Shown here in pieces: positions 36,188-45,069 of a stretch of DNA of 64,000 nucleotides. Every line of letters starts with the position of its first letter. The stretch's first letter is position 1. The stretch spans positions 266,940-330,939 of the forward strand of contig NZ_FOLV01000002.1 of assembly GCF_900112415.1 (NCBI RefSeq), read 5' to 3'. A program made the position numbers and the translations under genes. This DNA is from Bacillus sp. 491mf (GTDB lineage: Bacteria > Bacillota > Bacilli > Bacillales > Bacillaceae_G). The notes below the pieces were generated by a model. It did no database searches and was not told where the DNA came from. It saw nothing but the letters and a program-made list of their open reading frames with translations.

Positions 36188-37060
36188 TTAACCGATTGTA
36201 ATACTATAGCAACATGTAAATGTTTCATTCGCTTTTAACATTTGAATTCCTTTTTTCTCTTTGAATTCGTTTGCCGGTTCTAATTCATCGGCGATGCCAT
36301 ACCAAGGCTCAATACATAAGAACGGTGCATCTTTTCCTGGTGTCCATACACCGACAAATGGGAATCCTTCAAATGATACTTTGACAAATTTATTATGATT
36401 GTGAGAACGGATAGTAATTTCACTTTTGCGCATATTTTCAAATATAAGCGCATCGTTTTGAAATAAATCATACGTAAGTGGAAGTTCTGTTGCTTCTTCT
36501 GCTACTACGAGTTTTTGTTTAGAAAGAAACGGTCCTTCTAATACACTTGCTTCTAGACGCTCTGGAGTACCGAAAGATAAATAGTAGTCTGTGAAAGATT
36601 CATTTGGTAATAATGGACAATTAAAACCGGGGTGTCCTCCAATTGAAAAATACATTTCTTCCGAGTTAGAATTGAATACTTCGTATGTTACGTATATAGA
36701 TGTTTCATTTAATTCATAAGAAATAAGCAATTCAAATGCAAATGGATAGTTTTGTAAAGTTTCTTCATTACTAGTTATTGCATATGTAATTTTTGATTCA
36801 TCTTGTTCTTTAATCGTAAATGTTAAATCTCGGGCAAAGCCATGTTGTGTTAATGAATACGGTTTACCATCAATATAATATGTATTTTCTACTAATCTTC
36901 CGACGATTGGGAATAAAATAGGTGCACGTCTTCCCCAATACTTTGCGTCTCCTTGCCATAAATATTCGGTAGAATCATCTTTTAAGCGAATGCTTTGCAG
37001 TTCTGCACCCTTTTCAGAAATCGACACGATCATTTTTTCGTTTTGAATCGTTGTTGCCAT
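36188..37060 (-). CDS. Aldose 1-epimerase family protein
   Basis: 290-residue beta-sandwich enzyme of the galactose mutarotase-like superfamily (LacX/YphB-type). ILFPIVGRLVENTYYIDGKPYSLTQHGFARDLTF and SIGGHPGFNCPL carry the conserved His residues, and WTPGKDAPFLCIEPWYGI the late Glu. It interconverts sugar anomers. ATG 37060 follows ttaggaggt; a longer upstream frame is unsupported. First gene of the ypdQ-transporter group. Confidence 0.85.
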   Translation of the reverse strand: MATTIQNEKMIVSISEKGAELQSIRLKDDSTEYLWQGDAKYWGRRAPILFPIVGRLVENTYYIDGKPYSLTQHGFARDLTFTIKEQDESKITYAITSNEETLQNYPFAFELLISYELNETSIYVTYEVFNSNSEEMYFSIGGHPGFNCPLLPNESFTDYYLSFGTPERLEASVLEGPFLSKQKLVVAEEATELPLTYDLFQNDALIFENMRKSEITIRSHNHNKFVKVSFEGFPFVGVWTPGKDAPFLCIEPWYGIADELEPANEFKEKKGIQMLKANETFTCCYSITIG

Positions 37061-37179
37061 GAACAAACCTCCTAAATCTTTCATGTTTTTTATTATACGT
37101 CCTCTAAATAGAAAAGGACAGTGTATGAGCACCCTTTTGTACTTTATTTATTCATAAATAAAGTAACGATTTTTCTATA

Positions 37180-37208
37180 TTGACTTGGACTCGAATAATA
37201 ATTATAAT
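37180..37208 (+). promoter_or_regulatory. Promoter of queT
   Basis: TTGACT (37180-37185), 17-bp gap, TATAAT (37203-37208), start near 37215, just before the aptamer. Confidence 0.75.
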
Positions 37209-37230
37209 TTAATTTTGTTTATTAAAATAT

Positions 37231-37272
37231 TGACGTGGTTCGTAACCATCCCACGTAAAAAAACTAAGGAGA
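37231..37272 (+). promoter_or_regulatory. preQ1-I riboswitch
   Basis: Small aptamer: stem ACGTGG / CCCACGT around a TTCGTAACCAT loop, then an A-rich tail AAAAAAACTAAGGAG that can form the H-type pseudoknot and contains the ribosome site of queT. The layout fits class I preQ1 aptamers, with control of translation by hiding AAGGAG. Confidence 0.8.
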
Positions 37273-37283
37273 TCGATCGTATA

Positions 37284-37769
37284 ATGAAAGTTAAAACACT
37301 TGTTGCTAACGGTATTTTAGCGGCACTATATATTGCTGTTACTATGCTTATTCAACCTTTTGGTTTTACGAATATTCAATTCCGTATTTCAGAAATGTTT
37401 AATCATCTTATTGTTTTCAATAAAAAATATATTTACGGAATTGTGTTAGGTGTATTTTTAGCAAACCTCTTTTTCTCACCAATGATTGCATATGACCTTG
37501 TATTTGGAGTGGGGCAATCTATTATCGCCTTACTTTGTACAATTGTTTCAATGCGTTTTATAAAAGGGATATGGGGTCGTATGATCTTTAATACAGTGGT
37601 CTTTACAATTACAATGTTTATCATTGCAATTGAACTCAATCTTGCGTTTGATTTACCATTTTTGTTTACATGGTTAACATGTGCGATTGGTGAGTTTGTT
37701 GTAATGGTAATCGGAGGGCCTGTTATGTATTTTATTAACAAACGAGTACAGTTTGAGAAATTTGTGTAA
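37284..37769 (+). CDS. queT: Queuosine-precursor transporter QueT
   Basis: 161 residues, five to six membrane helices, starting MKVKTLVANGILAALYIAVTM with NIQFRISEMFNHLIVFNKKYIYGIVLGVFLAN, the COG4708/QueT pattern. It is the substrate-binding component of an ECF importer for a queuosine precursor. The preQ1 aptamer directly upstream supports the assignment. No other ECF or que gene is in this window. Confidence 0.9.
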   Translation: MKVKTLVANGILAALYIAVTMLIQPFGFTNIQFRISEMFNHLIVFNKKYIYGIVLGVFLANLFFSPMIAYDLVFGVGQSIIALLCTIVSMRFIKGIWGRMIFNTVVFTITMFIIAIELNLAFDLPFLFTWLTCAIGEFVVMVIGGPVMYFINKRVQFEKFV

Positions 37770-37778
37770 GATTCATTA

Positions 37779-37813
37779 GAGAGTTGTTCACTTTATTGTG
37801 GCAGCTCTTATTT
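37779..37813 (+). terminator. Possible terminator of queT
   Basis: GAGTTG / CAGCTC stem with long loop, then TTATTTATTTTT. Confidence 0.5.
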
Positions 37814-37997
37814 ATTTTTCTCGTGTTATTTTGCAGCATATAAATCGCTACTACGCGCGGTTAAATACACTCATCCGCTTTATGGAGATAAATGAATTTC
37901 GAATAGAATACGGTCCGCATAGACAAAATAGGATAAAATAAGAGCATAATATTTAGTATGAATGTGCATGGGTTTTGCATATTAAAGGGGGAGCATA

Positions 37998-38657
37998 ATG
38001 AAATATAAAATTACTTGGTTATATCGAACAAAACAAGGTTTAGAGACTAACCTAGAAACAGATTTTCTTCGTTTAGAAGAGGCAATACAGCTCGCTGCGG
38101 ATTTTGAAAAAACAGGGAGAGCAAAGGAATTGTTTTTTCATGATGAAATGGGAGTAGAGTGGACGTTAAAAGAAGTTAAGAAACTAAGTAAACAAGTTGA
38201 AGAAGAGCCACAAGATCTTACGCTGTACTTTGATGGAGGATATGATGTTGAGACAAAAGAAGCGGGTGTAGGGATAAGTATTTACTATAAGAGACAGGGA
38301 AAATCGTATCGAATTCGCCGCAATGCTTACATAGAAGGAATTGATGATAATAATGAAGCGGAATATGCAGCGTTATTATATGGAATGAACATGTTAGAAG
38401 AGCTAGGGGTTAAGTATGAATCAGTGATACTACGCGGTGATTCTCAAGTGGTTCTTCAACAATTAGCGGGTGAATGGCCGTGTTATGAGGAACATTTAAT
38501 TCATTATTTAGATCAAATTGAACGAAAAGCAAAACAGATGAAACTAAAACTAGTATGTGAACCGGTTTCTAGAAAGCAAAATAAAGAAGCGCATCAATTA
38601 GCAACACAAGCACTAGAAAGAACGGATATTGATAGTCATAAAGAAATAACAGAATAG
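37998..38657 (+). CDS. ypeP: RNase H-like protein YpeP
   Basis: 219 residues: an N-terminal part of about 75 residues followed by an RNase HI-like domain (LYFDGGYD, DDNNEAEYAALLYGMN, RGDSQVVLQQLAGEW, NKEAHQLA). The last acidic metal ligand is replaced in context by EAHQLA, so His may substitute. YpeP of B. subtilis is the counterpart. ypeQ follows with its ribosome site overlapping this stop. Confidence 0.85.
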   Translation: MKYKITWLYRTKQGLETNLETDFLRLEEAIQLAADFEKTGRAKELFFHDEMGVEWTLKEVKKLSKQVEEEPQDLTLYFDGGYDVETKEAGVGISIYYKRQGKSYRIRRNAYIEGIDDNNEAEYAALLYGMNMLEELGVKYESVILRGDSQVVLQQLAGEWPCYEEHLIHYLDQIERKAKQMKLKLVCEPVSRKQNKEAHQLATQALERTDIDSHKEITE

Positions 38658-38670
38658 GAGTGTAGAAGGA

Positions 38671-38847
38671 GTGAATCGTAAGCAGCTGATTAACGAGGTG
38701 AACGATTTATTAGAAACATATTGCGATGGTTGTTTTTTGCAAAAACATTTTCGAAAAGAACAGAGTAAATATTATGCTCACTCCTTCTGTATTCGGCAAT
38801 GTACGATTGGAGAAAAGCTACAAGAGTATGGAAAACACCTGTCTTGA
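38671..38847 (+). CDS. ypeQ: YpeQ-like zinc-finger protein
   Basis: 58 residues with CDGC…HFRKEQSKYYAHSFCIRQC, a CxxC…H…CxxxC metal-binding pattern (zf-C2HCIx2C type). GTG start, with AGGAG ten bases upstream overlapping the ypeP stop. Missed by a 60-residue cut-off. Role unknown. Confidence 0.8.
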   Translation: MNRKQLINEVNDLLETYCDGCFLQKHFRKEQSKYYAHSFCIRQCTIGEKLQEYGKHLS

Positions 38848-38925
38848 ACAATCATCTCTTTGCTCAGGTGAAAGCTTTTTGACTATAAAGATATAATAGG
38901 TATACAGGTTAAAATGTTTCAAATG

Positions 38926-38957
38926 TAAAAAACACCCAGAAAAACTCTAGGTGTTTT
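38926..38957. terminator. Bidirectional terminator ypeQ / DUF2564 gene
   Basis: AAAAAACACC / GGTGTTTTTT stem, A-run and T-run on opposite sides, between convergent genes. Confidence 0.9.
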
Positions 38958-39206
38958 TTAATTCTTTGCTTCTTGTAATTGATGTTCGCATCTTTCTAAT
39001 TTGTCCTCTTGGTCCAACAAAAATGGTGCATCTAAATCTGTTGCTACTTCTTTCATTGTTTCGAGCTGCGAACGTGCGGACTCAACGGCATTTGTAGCAT
39101 GCTGCAATGATTCAGGATCCATTGTAATCGTCGCAGAACCAACCATCTTTTGCGCAGTTTCTACACGCAATTTCACTTCTTCAAAATCGTTTATAGGTGA
39201 ACCCAT
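38958..39206 (-). CDS. DUF2564-like helical protein
   Basis: 82 residues, MGSPINDFEEVKLRVETAQKM then a helical acidic chain with repeated heptads; looks like DUF2564. No function known. ATG after aaggaggag. Convergent with ypeQ. Confidence 0.65.
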   Translation of the reverse strand: MGSPINDFEEVKLRVETAQKMVGSATITMDPESLQHATNAVESARSQLETMKEVATDLDAPFLLDQEDKLERCEHQLQEAKN

Positions 39207-39300
39207 TGTTTTCTCCTCCTTATTTTCTCATTTCACATAGTTTTTGCTCTATGGAAAAGAAATATGCAGAAGAATAACAAAGGAGCGGATCATTCATTGC

Positions 39301-39384
39301 AATATATCGGTGCTTTTTACGATATATCGACCACTTTTTAGAATATATCAGCGCTTTTCATAATATATCGGCGATTCGACACGA
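39301..39384 (+). repeat. Four 21-bp tandem repeats
   Basis: Units of the form ATATATCGGCGCTTTTTACG, diverged at a few positions each; the fourth runs into GATTCGACACG. Noncoding, between two minus-strand genes. Confidence 0.75.
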
Positions 39385-39480
39385 AATAAAGATACTTCGC
39401 TGATATTCGACATAAAAGTAGTCGATTCACTGAGCTGAATTATACCGAAAAGTGAACTTTTTAGTCAGTTCCTTATATAT

Positions 39481-39527
39481 AAAAATAAAGAGGCTGTTCC
39501 AAAAGTGAAACCTTTGGGGCAGCCTCC
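39481..39527 (-). terminator. Terminator of cspD
   Basis: On the minus strand GAGGCTGCCCCAAAGG…GGAACAGCCTC followed by TTTATTTTT. Confidence 0.85.
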
Positions 39528-39541
39528 TGTCATATATTAAA

Positions 39542-39739
39542 TTAAAGTTTCACCACGTTAGCAGCTTGAGGTCCACGATTTCCTTCAACGATCTCGAAAG
39601 AAACTTCTTGACCTTCTTCTAAAGATTTATAACCTTCACCTTGAATTGCAGTGAAGTGTACGAATATATCTTCAGCACCTTCAACTTCGATAAATCCAAA
39701 ACCTTTTTCGCTATTAAACCATTTTACTTTACCTTGCAT
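39542..39739 (-). CDS. cspD: Cold-shock protein, CspD-like
   Basis: 65-residue OB-fold RNA chaperone. RNP1 KGFGFIEV and RNP2 IFVHF are intact. Closest by memory to CspD of B. subtilis ([19 protein letters not shown]…[21 protein letters not shown]), and position after ypeQ agrees. A long AT-rich leader upstream is usual for csp genes. Confidence 0.92.
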   Translation of the reverse strand: MQGKVKWFNSEKGFGFIEVEGAEDIFVHFTAIQGEGYKSLEEGQEVSFEIVEGNRGPQAANVVKL

Positions 39740-40300
39740 ACTATAATGCCCCCTAAATATAATTACTTTCTCATTTAGTAAATGGTACCTAAAATATATA
39801 CAAATTCATAAAATTGAAATTGTTATATTCTCGAATATTCTGCTAAATGATAACTTAAATATATATGTAATGAGAGATTTTAGTCAAGTAAGCGGTTTTA
39901 TTATTTGTATGTTTAAATAATTTTCTCAACATATAATTGATTAAGAAACCAACATAAAACTTTGGTTATGTTTTGTTCTGTATGGGAGCTGTAAGTTCAG
40001 ACGGTGCTTGTATGTTTATGGATAAAAAAGGATATTTTAAATGTGAGTATTTTTATTATGGATTTCAATGTGTAAAACAAGGAATTTTATATTCAAATAT
40101 CGAATATAAAGATTAGGAGGAGATAGATGATCTTCATCGATTGCTCATGGCAGATTTGAAGTGGAGGTTTTAATCCCTTACATTTTGTTTTGGAGTATAT
40201 GAACATACAATTATTTTATGGGATGTAAATACCACTTTTTCTATTCATTTTGCGTATAAGGCTTTACAATTGTTTATATAAGATTGAAGGGGAGATTTCT
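39740..40300. other. Long intergenic region with gene remnant
   Basis: Holds the cspD leader and promoter, a small hairpin (ACATAAAAC / GTTATGT, 39956-39975) and a 44-codon frame at 39982-40116 (…YFYYGFQCVKQGILYSNIEYKD) that lacks a ribosome site and may be the tail of a decayed gene. Nothing else was recognised. Confidence 0.4.
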
Positions 40301-40609
40301 ATGTATCGAACCACAGTAAATGAAAAAGAAATTATTATTACATTAGCCGCAAAAATACGTAAAGAAGTAACAGATAGAAATTCATTATACGAGACTGTTC
40401 TTCAAATAGCTGAACGATTGTTTCAAACAAAACAACCGACATTTGCTGTAAATCATGAAATATTAGGATTGATTATTGGAGAAGTACAACGAGGAGAAGT
40501 GACAGTTTTTGCAGTGGAACATATTATACCAAAACAGAATATATTCGGTTCGAGTAATATTTTCTATCCAAATGGGGAAACAAGTCAACTTGTAATGGGA
40601 ATAGAATAG
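40301..40609 (+). CDS. Hypothetical protein, 102 residues
   Basis: MYRTTVNEKEIIITLAAKIR…, soluble alpha/beta protein of unknown family; no motif seen. ATG follows AAGGGGAG by about seven bases. It stands alone between the cspD region and a hydroxylase-like gene. Confidence 0.65.
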   Translation: MYRTTVNEKEIIITLAAKIRKEVTDRNSLYETVLQIAERLFQTKQPTFAVNHEILGLIIGEVQRGEVTVFAVEHIIPKQNIFGSSNIFYPNGETSQLVMGIE

Positions 40610-40617
40610 AAATAAAA

Positions 40618-40652
40618 AAGCGGCCATAACAATGTGTTACGGCCGCTTTCTA
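40618..40652. terminator. Hairpin after the 102-residue gene
   Basis: AAGCGGCCATAAC / GTTACGGCCGCTT stem; a T-run is present only on the minus side, so plus-strand termination may be weak. Confidence 0.5.
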
Positions 40653-40669
40653 AAGAGAGGGGAATGGGG

Positions 40670-41290
40670 ATGAAAAGGGTAATAAAAGAGTATTTCTTAC
40701 AGCACGATATTGTCATTATGATAGGAGTTTTAATTGCTTTTATTGTGTTTTTGAACATGAAATTGTTTACATGGATGGCGGTAATTGCTATTATTGTAGG
40801 TATTATCTTTTATACAATAAACGAATATGTAACGCATCGTTTTTTATTCCATTTAAAACCACCAAAGAATACATTTTTATTAAAAATGTTAAAGCGTCTT
40901 CATTATGATCATCATGTATACCCGAATGATTTAAAGTTACTATTTTTACCTGTGTGGTATAGCCTTCCTGGATTTACAATTTATTTATGTATTGTATATG
41001 GTATTACTTCTAACATTACGCTAACATTATCATTTGGAATTGGAATGATTTTTATGCTATTAGTATATGAGTGGAAGCATTACATTGCTCATCGTCCAAT
41101 TCGTCCAGTGACTCCATATGGAAGATGGTTAAAGAAGCAGCATTTACTGCATCATTATAAAAATGAGAATTATTGGTTTGGAGTATCGAACTTATTTTAC
41201 GATTTTCTGTTTAAGACATTTAAAGAAGGAAAAGATGTTGAAACGAGTGAAACAGCTCGAAATTTAGAAAGTGAAAAAGCGGTGCGATAA
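40670..41290 (+). CDS. Fatty acid hydroxylase-superfamily membrane protein
   Basis: 206 residues, about four membrane helices and the eight-His di-iron pattern of the fatty-acid hydroxylase/sterol desaturase family: THRFLFH, LHYDHH, KHYIAH and HLLHHYKNENYWFG. It should oxygenate or desaturate a lipid in the membrane; substrate unknown. I use ATG 40670, seven bases after GAGAGGGG. Confidence 0.85.
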   Translation: MKRVIKEYFLQHDIVIMIGVLIAFIVFLNMKLFTWMAVIAIIVGIIFYTINEYVTHRFLFHLKPPKNTFLLKMLKRLHYDHHVYPNDLKLLFLPVWYSLPGFTIYLCIVYGITSNITLTLSFGIGMIFMLLVYEWKHYIAHRPIRPVTPYGRWLKKQHLLHHYKNENYWFGVSNLFYDFLFKTFKEGKDVETSETARNLESEKAVR

Positions 41291-41490
41291 GCACTGCTTT
41301 TTATTTTTAACTAAGAAAATATTGAAGTTTGGAGAAAAATGACAGAATTTGTCTATCGAAAAATCTTTGCTTACAAAAATAGATTGTCTACAATAAACTT
41401 AAGTTTCTGAATATTTATAAAATTTAGTGTTTTGGGTTGTGAAAGAAAGTAATTAGAGATTTGTATTGAAAAGAAAGGAGTAGGTATGAA

Positions 41491-41829
41491 ATGAAACAAG
41501 AAACATCTGCACGTAAATTGAATGGTGAAATCAATTATACAAACGTAGTACAGTCTGCTGAGTTTCAAAATTTGTTACAGGCAAAGAAAAAATTTATTGT
41601 ACCGATGAGCATTTTCTTTTTCAGTTTTTTTATTGCTTTGCCTATTTTAACATCGTATTCAAAAGTGCTCAACACAGCAGCGTTTGGTGATATTACATGG
41701 GCGTGGATATTTGCATTTGCTCAGTTTATTATGACATGGACATTATGCATGATCTACAACAAAAAAGCAGAATCATTTGATCAGTTATCAAATCGAATTC
41801 TTGAAAACTTGGATAAAGAGAGGGGATAA
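41491..41829 (+). CDS. ywcB: DUF485 membrane protein
   Basis: 112 residues with two membrane helices and the DUF485 core (FQNLLQAKKKFIVPMSIFFFSFF…WTLCMIYNKKAE). In many bacteria it precedes an acetate-type sodium symporter, as here (3-bp gap). B. subtilis YwcB is the counterpart. aaggagtagg ribosome site. Confidence 0.88.
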   Translation: MKQETSARKLNGEINYTNVVQSAEFQNLLQAKKKFIVPMSIFFFSFFIALPILTSYSKVLNTAAFGDITWAWIFAFAQFIMTWTLCMIYNKKAESFDQLSNRILENLDKERG

Positions 41830-41832
41830 ATA

Positions 41833-43383
41833 TTGAATACAACAGCTTTTAGTTTATTTTTAGTTATTGTCCTTGGAACGCTTGTCATTACGTACTATGC
41901 ATCGAAAAAAACAAAAAATGCAAGTGATTTTTATACAGCAGGCGGCGGATTAACAGGATGGCAAAACGGTTTGGCAATTGCAGGTGATTATATGTCCGCT
42001 GCGTCTTTTCTTGGAATTGCCGGAGCAATAGCATTAACAGGGTTTGATGGATTCTTTTATAGCATTGGTTTTCTTGTTGCTTATTTAGTTGTACTGTATC
42101 TTGTTGCAGAGCCTCTTCGAAACCTCGGGAAGTTTACGTTAGCAGATATGATTGCAGCGCGTTTTGATGCAAAAAAAGTACGCGGGGTAGCAGCGCTTAA
42201 TACGATGACAATTTCAATTTTTTATATGATTGCACAATTAGTCGGAGCCGGGGCACTTATTAAATTATTATTAGGAATCGAATACACAACGGCTGTACTC
42301 ATTGTTGGGATATTGATGACTGTATATGTTATTTTTGGAGGAATGACAGCAACGAGCTGGGTACAAATTGTTAAAGCAGTATTATTAATGGCTGGTACTT
42401 TTATTATTTCTGTTATTGTGTTTGCGAAGTTTAATTTTAGTATTACTGAAATGTTTGCGCAAATGAAGACAGCTACACCATTGAAAGAAGCATTTTTAAA
42501 TCCTGGTGTAAAGTATAAAGTTGGCTTAGATACAATTTCGTTAAATTTAGGGCTTGTTCTTGGTACAGCGGGATTGCCGCATATTCTCGTTCGTTTCTTT
42601 ACAGTGCGTGATGCAAAAACAGCCCGTCAATCTGTTGTATATGCAACGTGGCTAATCGGAGCTTTTTATATTATGACAATTTTCTTAGGATTTGGTGCAG
42701 CAGCATTTGTTGGGAATGAGGCAATTGTGAAAGCGAATGCAGCTGGTAATATGGCAGCGCCAATGTTAGCAGAAGCGTTAGGTGGAAATCTTTTATTTGC
42801 TTTCGTTTCGGCAGTAGCGTTTGCGACAATTTTAGCTGTAGTAGCAGGACTTGTCTTAACAGCGGCATCAGCGTTTGCTCATGATTTCTATAATGAAATT
42901 TTACGCCGCGGAAAAGCGACGGAAAAAGAACAAGTAAAAATGGCACGTTACGCATCAGTTGGGGTAGCGGTATTTTCTATAATTTTAGCGCTATTTGCCC
43001 AAACGTTAAATGTAGCGTTTCTTGTATCACTTGCATTTGCTGTTGCGGCAAGTGCGAACTTACCAGTTATTTTATTTACGATATATTGGAAACGCTTTAA
43101 TACGACGGGGGCAATTTGTGGCATGTTGGTTGGCTTAACTTCAGCAATTGTGCTCGTTGCAATGAGTCCGAATGTATGGAATCCAGTGGCAGGAAAAGCG
43201 ATTTTTGTTGGGGATCCATTATTTCCATATACAACACCAGGAATCGTTTCTATTCCACTTGGATTTCTAGCAGCATATTTAGGAACGATTTTCTCAAGTA
43301 AGAAAGAAGATGCAGCGAAGTTTGATGAAATACTTGTAAAGTCGAATACAGGTCATGGAATTAGTGATGTTTCAGCACATTAA
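41833..43383 (+). CDS. ywcA: Sodium:solute symporter, ActP/YwcA-like
   Basis: 516 residues, about 13 membrane helices of the SSS family. ASDFYTAGGGLTGWQNGLAIAGDYMSAASFLG and the substrate-path helices match cation/acetate symporters. TTG start, placed by GAGGGG. Imports acetate or a related short acid with Na+. Terminator follows. Confidence 0.9.
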   Translation: MNTTAFSLFLVIVLGTLVITYYASKKTKNASDFYTAGGGLTGWQNGLAIAGDYMSAASFLGIAGAIALTGFDGFFYSIGFLVAYLVVLYLVAEPLRNLGKFTLADMIAARFDAKKVRGVAALNTMTISIFYMIAQLVGAGALIKLLLGIEYTTAVLIVGILMTVYVIFGGMTATSWVQIVKAVLLMAGTFIISVIVFAKFNFSITEMFAQMKTATPLKEAFLNPGVKYKVGLDTISLNLGLVLGTAGLPHILVRFFTVRDAKTARQSVVYATWLIGAFYIMTIFLGFGAAAFVGNEAIVKANAAGNMAAPMLAEALGGNLLFAFVSAVAFATILAVVAGLVLTAASAFAHDFYNEILRRGKATEKEQVKMARYASVGVAVFSIILALFAQTLNVAFLVSLAFAVAASANLPVILFTIYWKRFNTTGAICGMLVGLTSAIVLVAMSPNVWNPVAGKAIFVGDPLFPYTTPGIVSIPLGFLAAYLGTIFSSKKEDAAKFDEILVKSNTGHGISDVSAH

Positions 43384-43384
43384 G

Positions 43385-43428
43385 AAACAGAAGTGCTTTC
43401 CTTCTAAAGGGAGGCGCTTCTGTTTTTA
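43385..43428 (+). terminator. Terminator of the symporter operon
   Basis: AACAGAAGTGC / GCGCTTCTGTT stem then TTTATT. Confidence 0.85.
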
Positions 43429-43555
43429 TTTGTTTTTTGATTTTCACCTTGAATTTTTTTATGAATTGATATTCTCGTAAGAATTGTTGCTATTTTGACC
43501 ATATTAATAACAGGTTGACTTTCAACTAGTACATTGGAGTTAAAGGATGGTTTAC

Positions 43556-44041
43556 ATGAAAGATGAATTAAGTATAAATATCTATTTAGATGAAACTGAT
43601 ACTCCGTTTTCAAAATATTATAGCTCAGATGATGTTCATCTAAGCTCTGACCTTGAAGATTTTCTTTTGTCAAAGCTGCACGGTGGCAAAAGAAAAGAAG
43701 TAGAAATCTTGTTTTTAGGTCAGAATGAATTTGACGAAAAGTCATTGAAGATTGCCACATTTAATACTTTTTCTAACCTCTTGAACGAAGAGAAATATAC
43801 ATATGCTAGAAATGTTAAGAGGGCTATTGTTTTGTTTGTGATTGGTATTATTGTTGGGGTGATATACTTGAAGCTTTCGAGCAATCATGCCTATATTGGA
43901 GGAGTATTAAGCATTGTGTGTTGGGTTTTTATTTGGTCAGGTACAGAGGTCTATTTTTTTGAAAATCAGCAAATCAAACAAAATATTAGAAAATGTAAGA
44001 ATATACTAAATGCGGATGTGCGGAAAAAAATAGAGAGTTAG
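43556..44041 (+). CDS. Hypothetical membrane protein, 161 residues
   Basis: A cytoplasmic N-terminal part of about 90 residues (LSINIYLDETDTPFSKYYSSDD…) is followed by two membrane helices (RAIVLFVIGIIVGVIYL; IGGVLSIVCWVFIW) and a basic tail. Family not recognised. ATG 43556 lies eight bases after aaagga; the earlier ATG contains that site. Confidence 0.65.
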   Translation: MKDELSINIYLDETDTPFSKYYSSDDVHLSSDLEDFLLSKLHGGKRKEVEILFLGQNEFDEKSLKIATFNTFSNLLNEEKYTYARNVKRAIVLFVIGIIVGVIYLKLSSNHAYIGGVLSIVCWVFIWSGTEVYFFENQQIKQNIRKCKNILNADVRKKIES

Positions 44042-44133
44042 TGAAAATTTTCATTCCTGCTCATTTATTGTAATAGTATTACTTGTATAATAAAGTAAAC
44101 AGATGGAGAAATAAAAAGAACGGAGAAGTAAAT

Positions 44134-44967
44134 ATGTTACTAAATCAGAGGTTTACTATTGGAGAAATGGCGAAAATGCATAATATTCCTGAATCAACAT
44201 TGCGATACTATGATGAAAAGGGAATTTTTCATCCAGCAATTGTTGATTCGCAAACAAATTATCGCTATTATACGATCGACCAATTTTCAATGTTAGATAC
44301 GATTAAGTTTTTACGACAGTTAAATATACCGCTAAAAGAAATTAAACGATATACAGATGAAAGAACACCAGCCTTTGCGCTGGATTTATTAGAAAAACAA
44401 GAAGAGCTGCTACTGAAAAAACAAAGGGAAATGGAATATAAGTTAGCAAAAATAAAGCATAAAATTCATTTAATGAGAGAAGCTGTACAAACAAATGGTT
44501 ATACGGTCAATTTTAAAGAATTACCAAAGCGTAACATTACAGATCTTCCGATTACTCCAAATGTAACAGATGATATGTTTGATTATTATATTCATTCACT
44601 GCAAAAAAATATGAAACAAGTAGATGATAGTATATTTTCAGGTGATATAGGTGTAACTGTTGCAAAAAATGCCTTATTACAACATGATTTTCAAGCATAC
44701 AATAGCGTATTTATTCTTCTTGATTACATGCCATTTCATGCTGCTCCTTCAAATGTAATTGAAGAAGGAATATATGGGTGTGCGTATCATCATGGGCCAT
44801 ATGAAGAAACTGGTAAGACATATAAAAGGCTGTTACTAGCTATTGAGAAAGATGGGTATGAAATATGCGGTGACGCAATTGAGCTAGCCTTAATTGATTG
44901 GTCTGTAACGAATAATCAAGAGGAGCAAGTGACAGAAATCCAAATCCCTGTGGTGAGAAAAAAATAA
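44134..44967 (+). CDS. MerR-family multidrug-type regulator
   Basis: 277 residues: N-terminal MerR helix-turn-helix (FTIGEMAKMHNIPESTLRYYDEKGIFHP), a dimer helix, and a C-terminal GyrI/BmrR-like ligand-binding domain (CAYHHGPYEETGKTYKRLL). Such proteins twist promoters with long spacers when a drug binds. The next gene, a MATE pump, has exactly such a promoter. ATG 44134 follows ggag by eight bases. Confidence 0.88.
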   Translation: MLLNQRFTIGEMAKMHNIPESTLRYYDEKGIFHPAIVDSQTNYRYYTIDQFSMLDTIKFLRQLNIPLKEIKRYTDERTPAFALDLLEKQEELLLKKQREMEYKLAKIKHKIHLMREAVQTNGYTVNFKELPKRNITDLPITPNVTDDMFDYYIHSLQKNMKQVDDSIFSGDIGVTVAKNALLQHDFQAYNSVFILLDYMPFHAAPSNVIEEGIYGCAYHHGPYEETGKTYKRLLLAIEKDGYEICGDAIELALIDWSVTNNQEEQVTEIQIPVVRKK

Positions 44968-45006
44968 AAACACCATTCATAACAAAATATATTTTTTACT
45001 TCTCTC

Positions 45007-45037
45007 TTGACCTTAAAGTAACTTGAAGGTTTACAAT
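45007..45037 (+). promoter_or_regulatory. MerR-type promoter/operator of the MATE gene
   Basis: TTGACC (45007-45012) and TACAAT (45032-45037) are 19 bp apart, the over-long spacing activated by MerR proteins. The inverted repeat ACCTT-N11-AAGGT is centred in the spacer (45010-45030). Confidence 0.8.
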
Positions 45038-45069
45038 GTGAACAGAGAGTCGTAAAGGAGAATTTTGTA

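Noticed and set aside
39982-40116. 44-codon frame rich in Tyr and Cys
   Set aside because: No ribosome site before the ATG; treated as possible gene remnant, not a gene.
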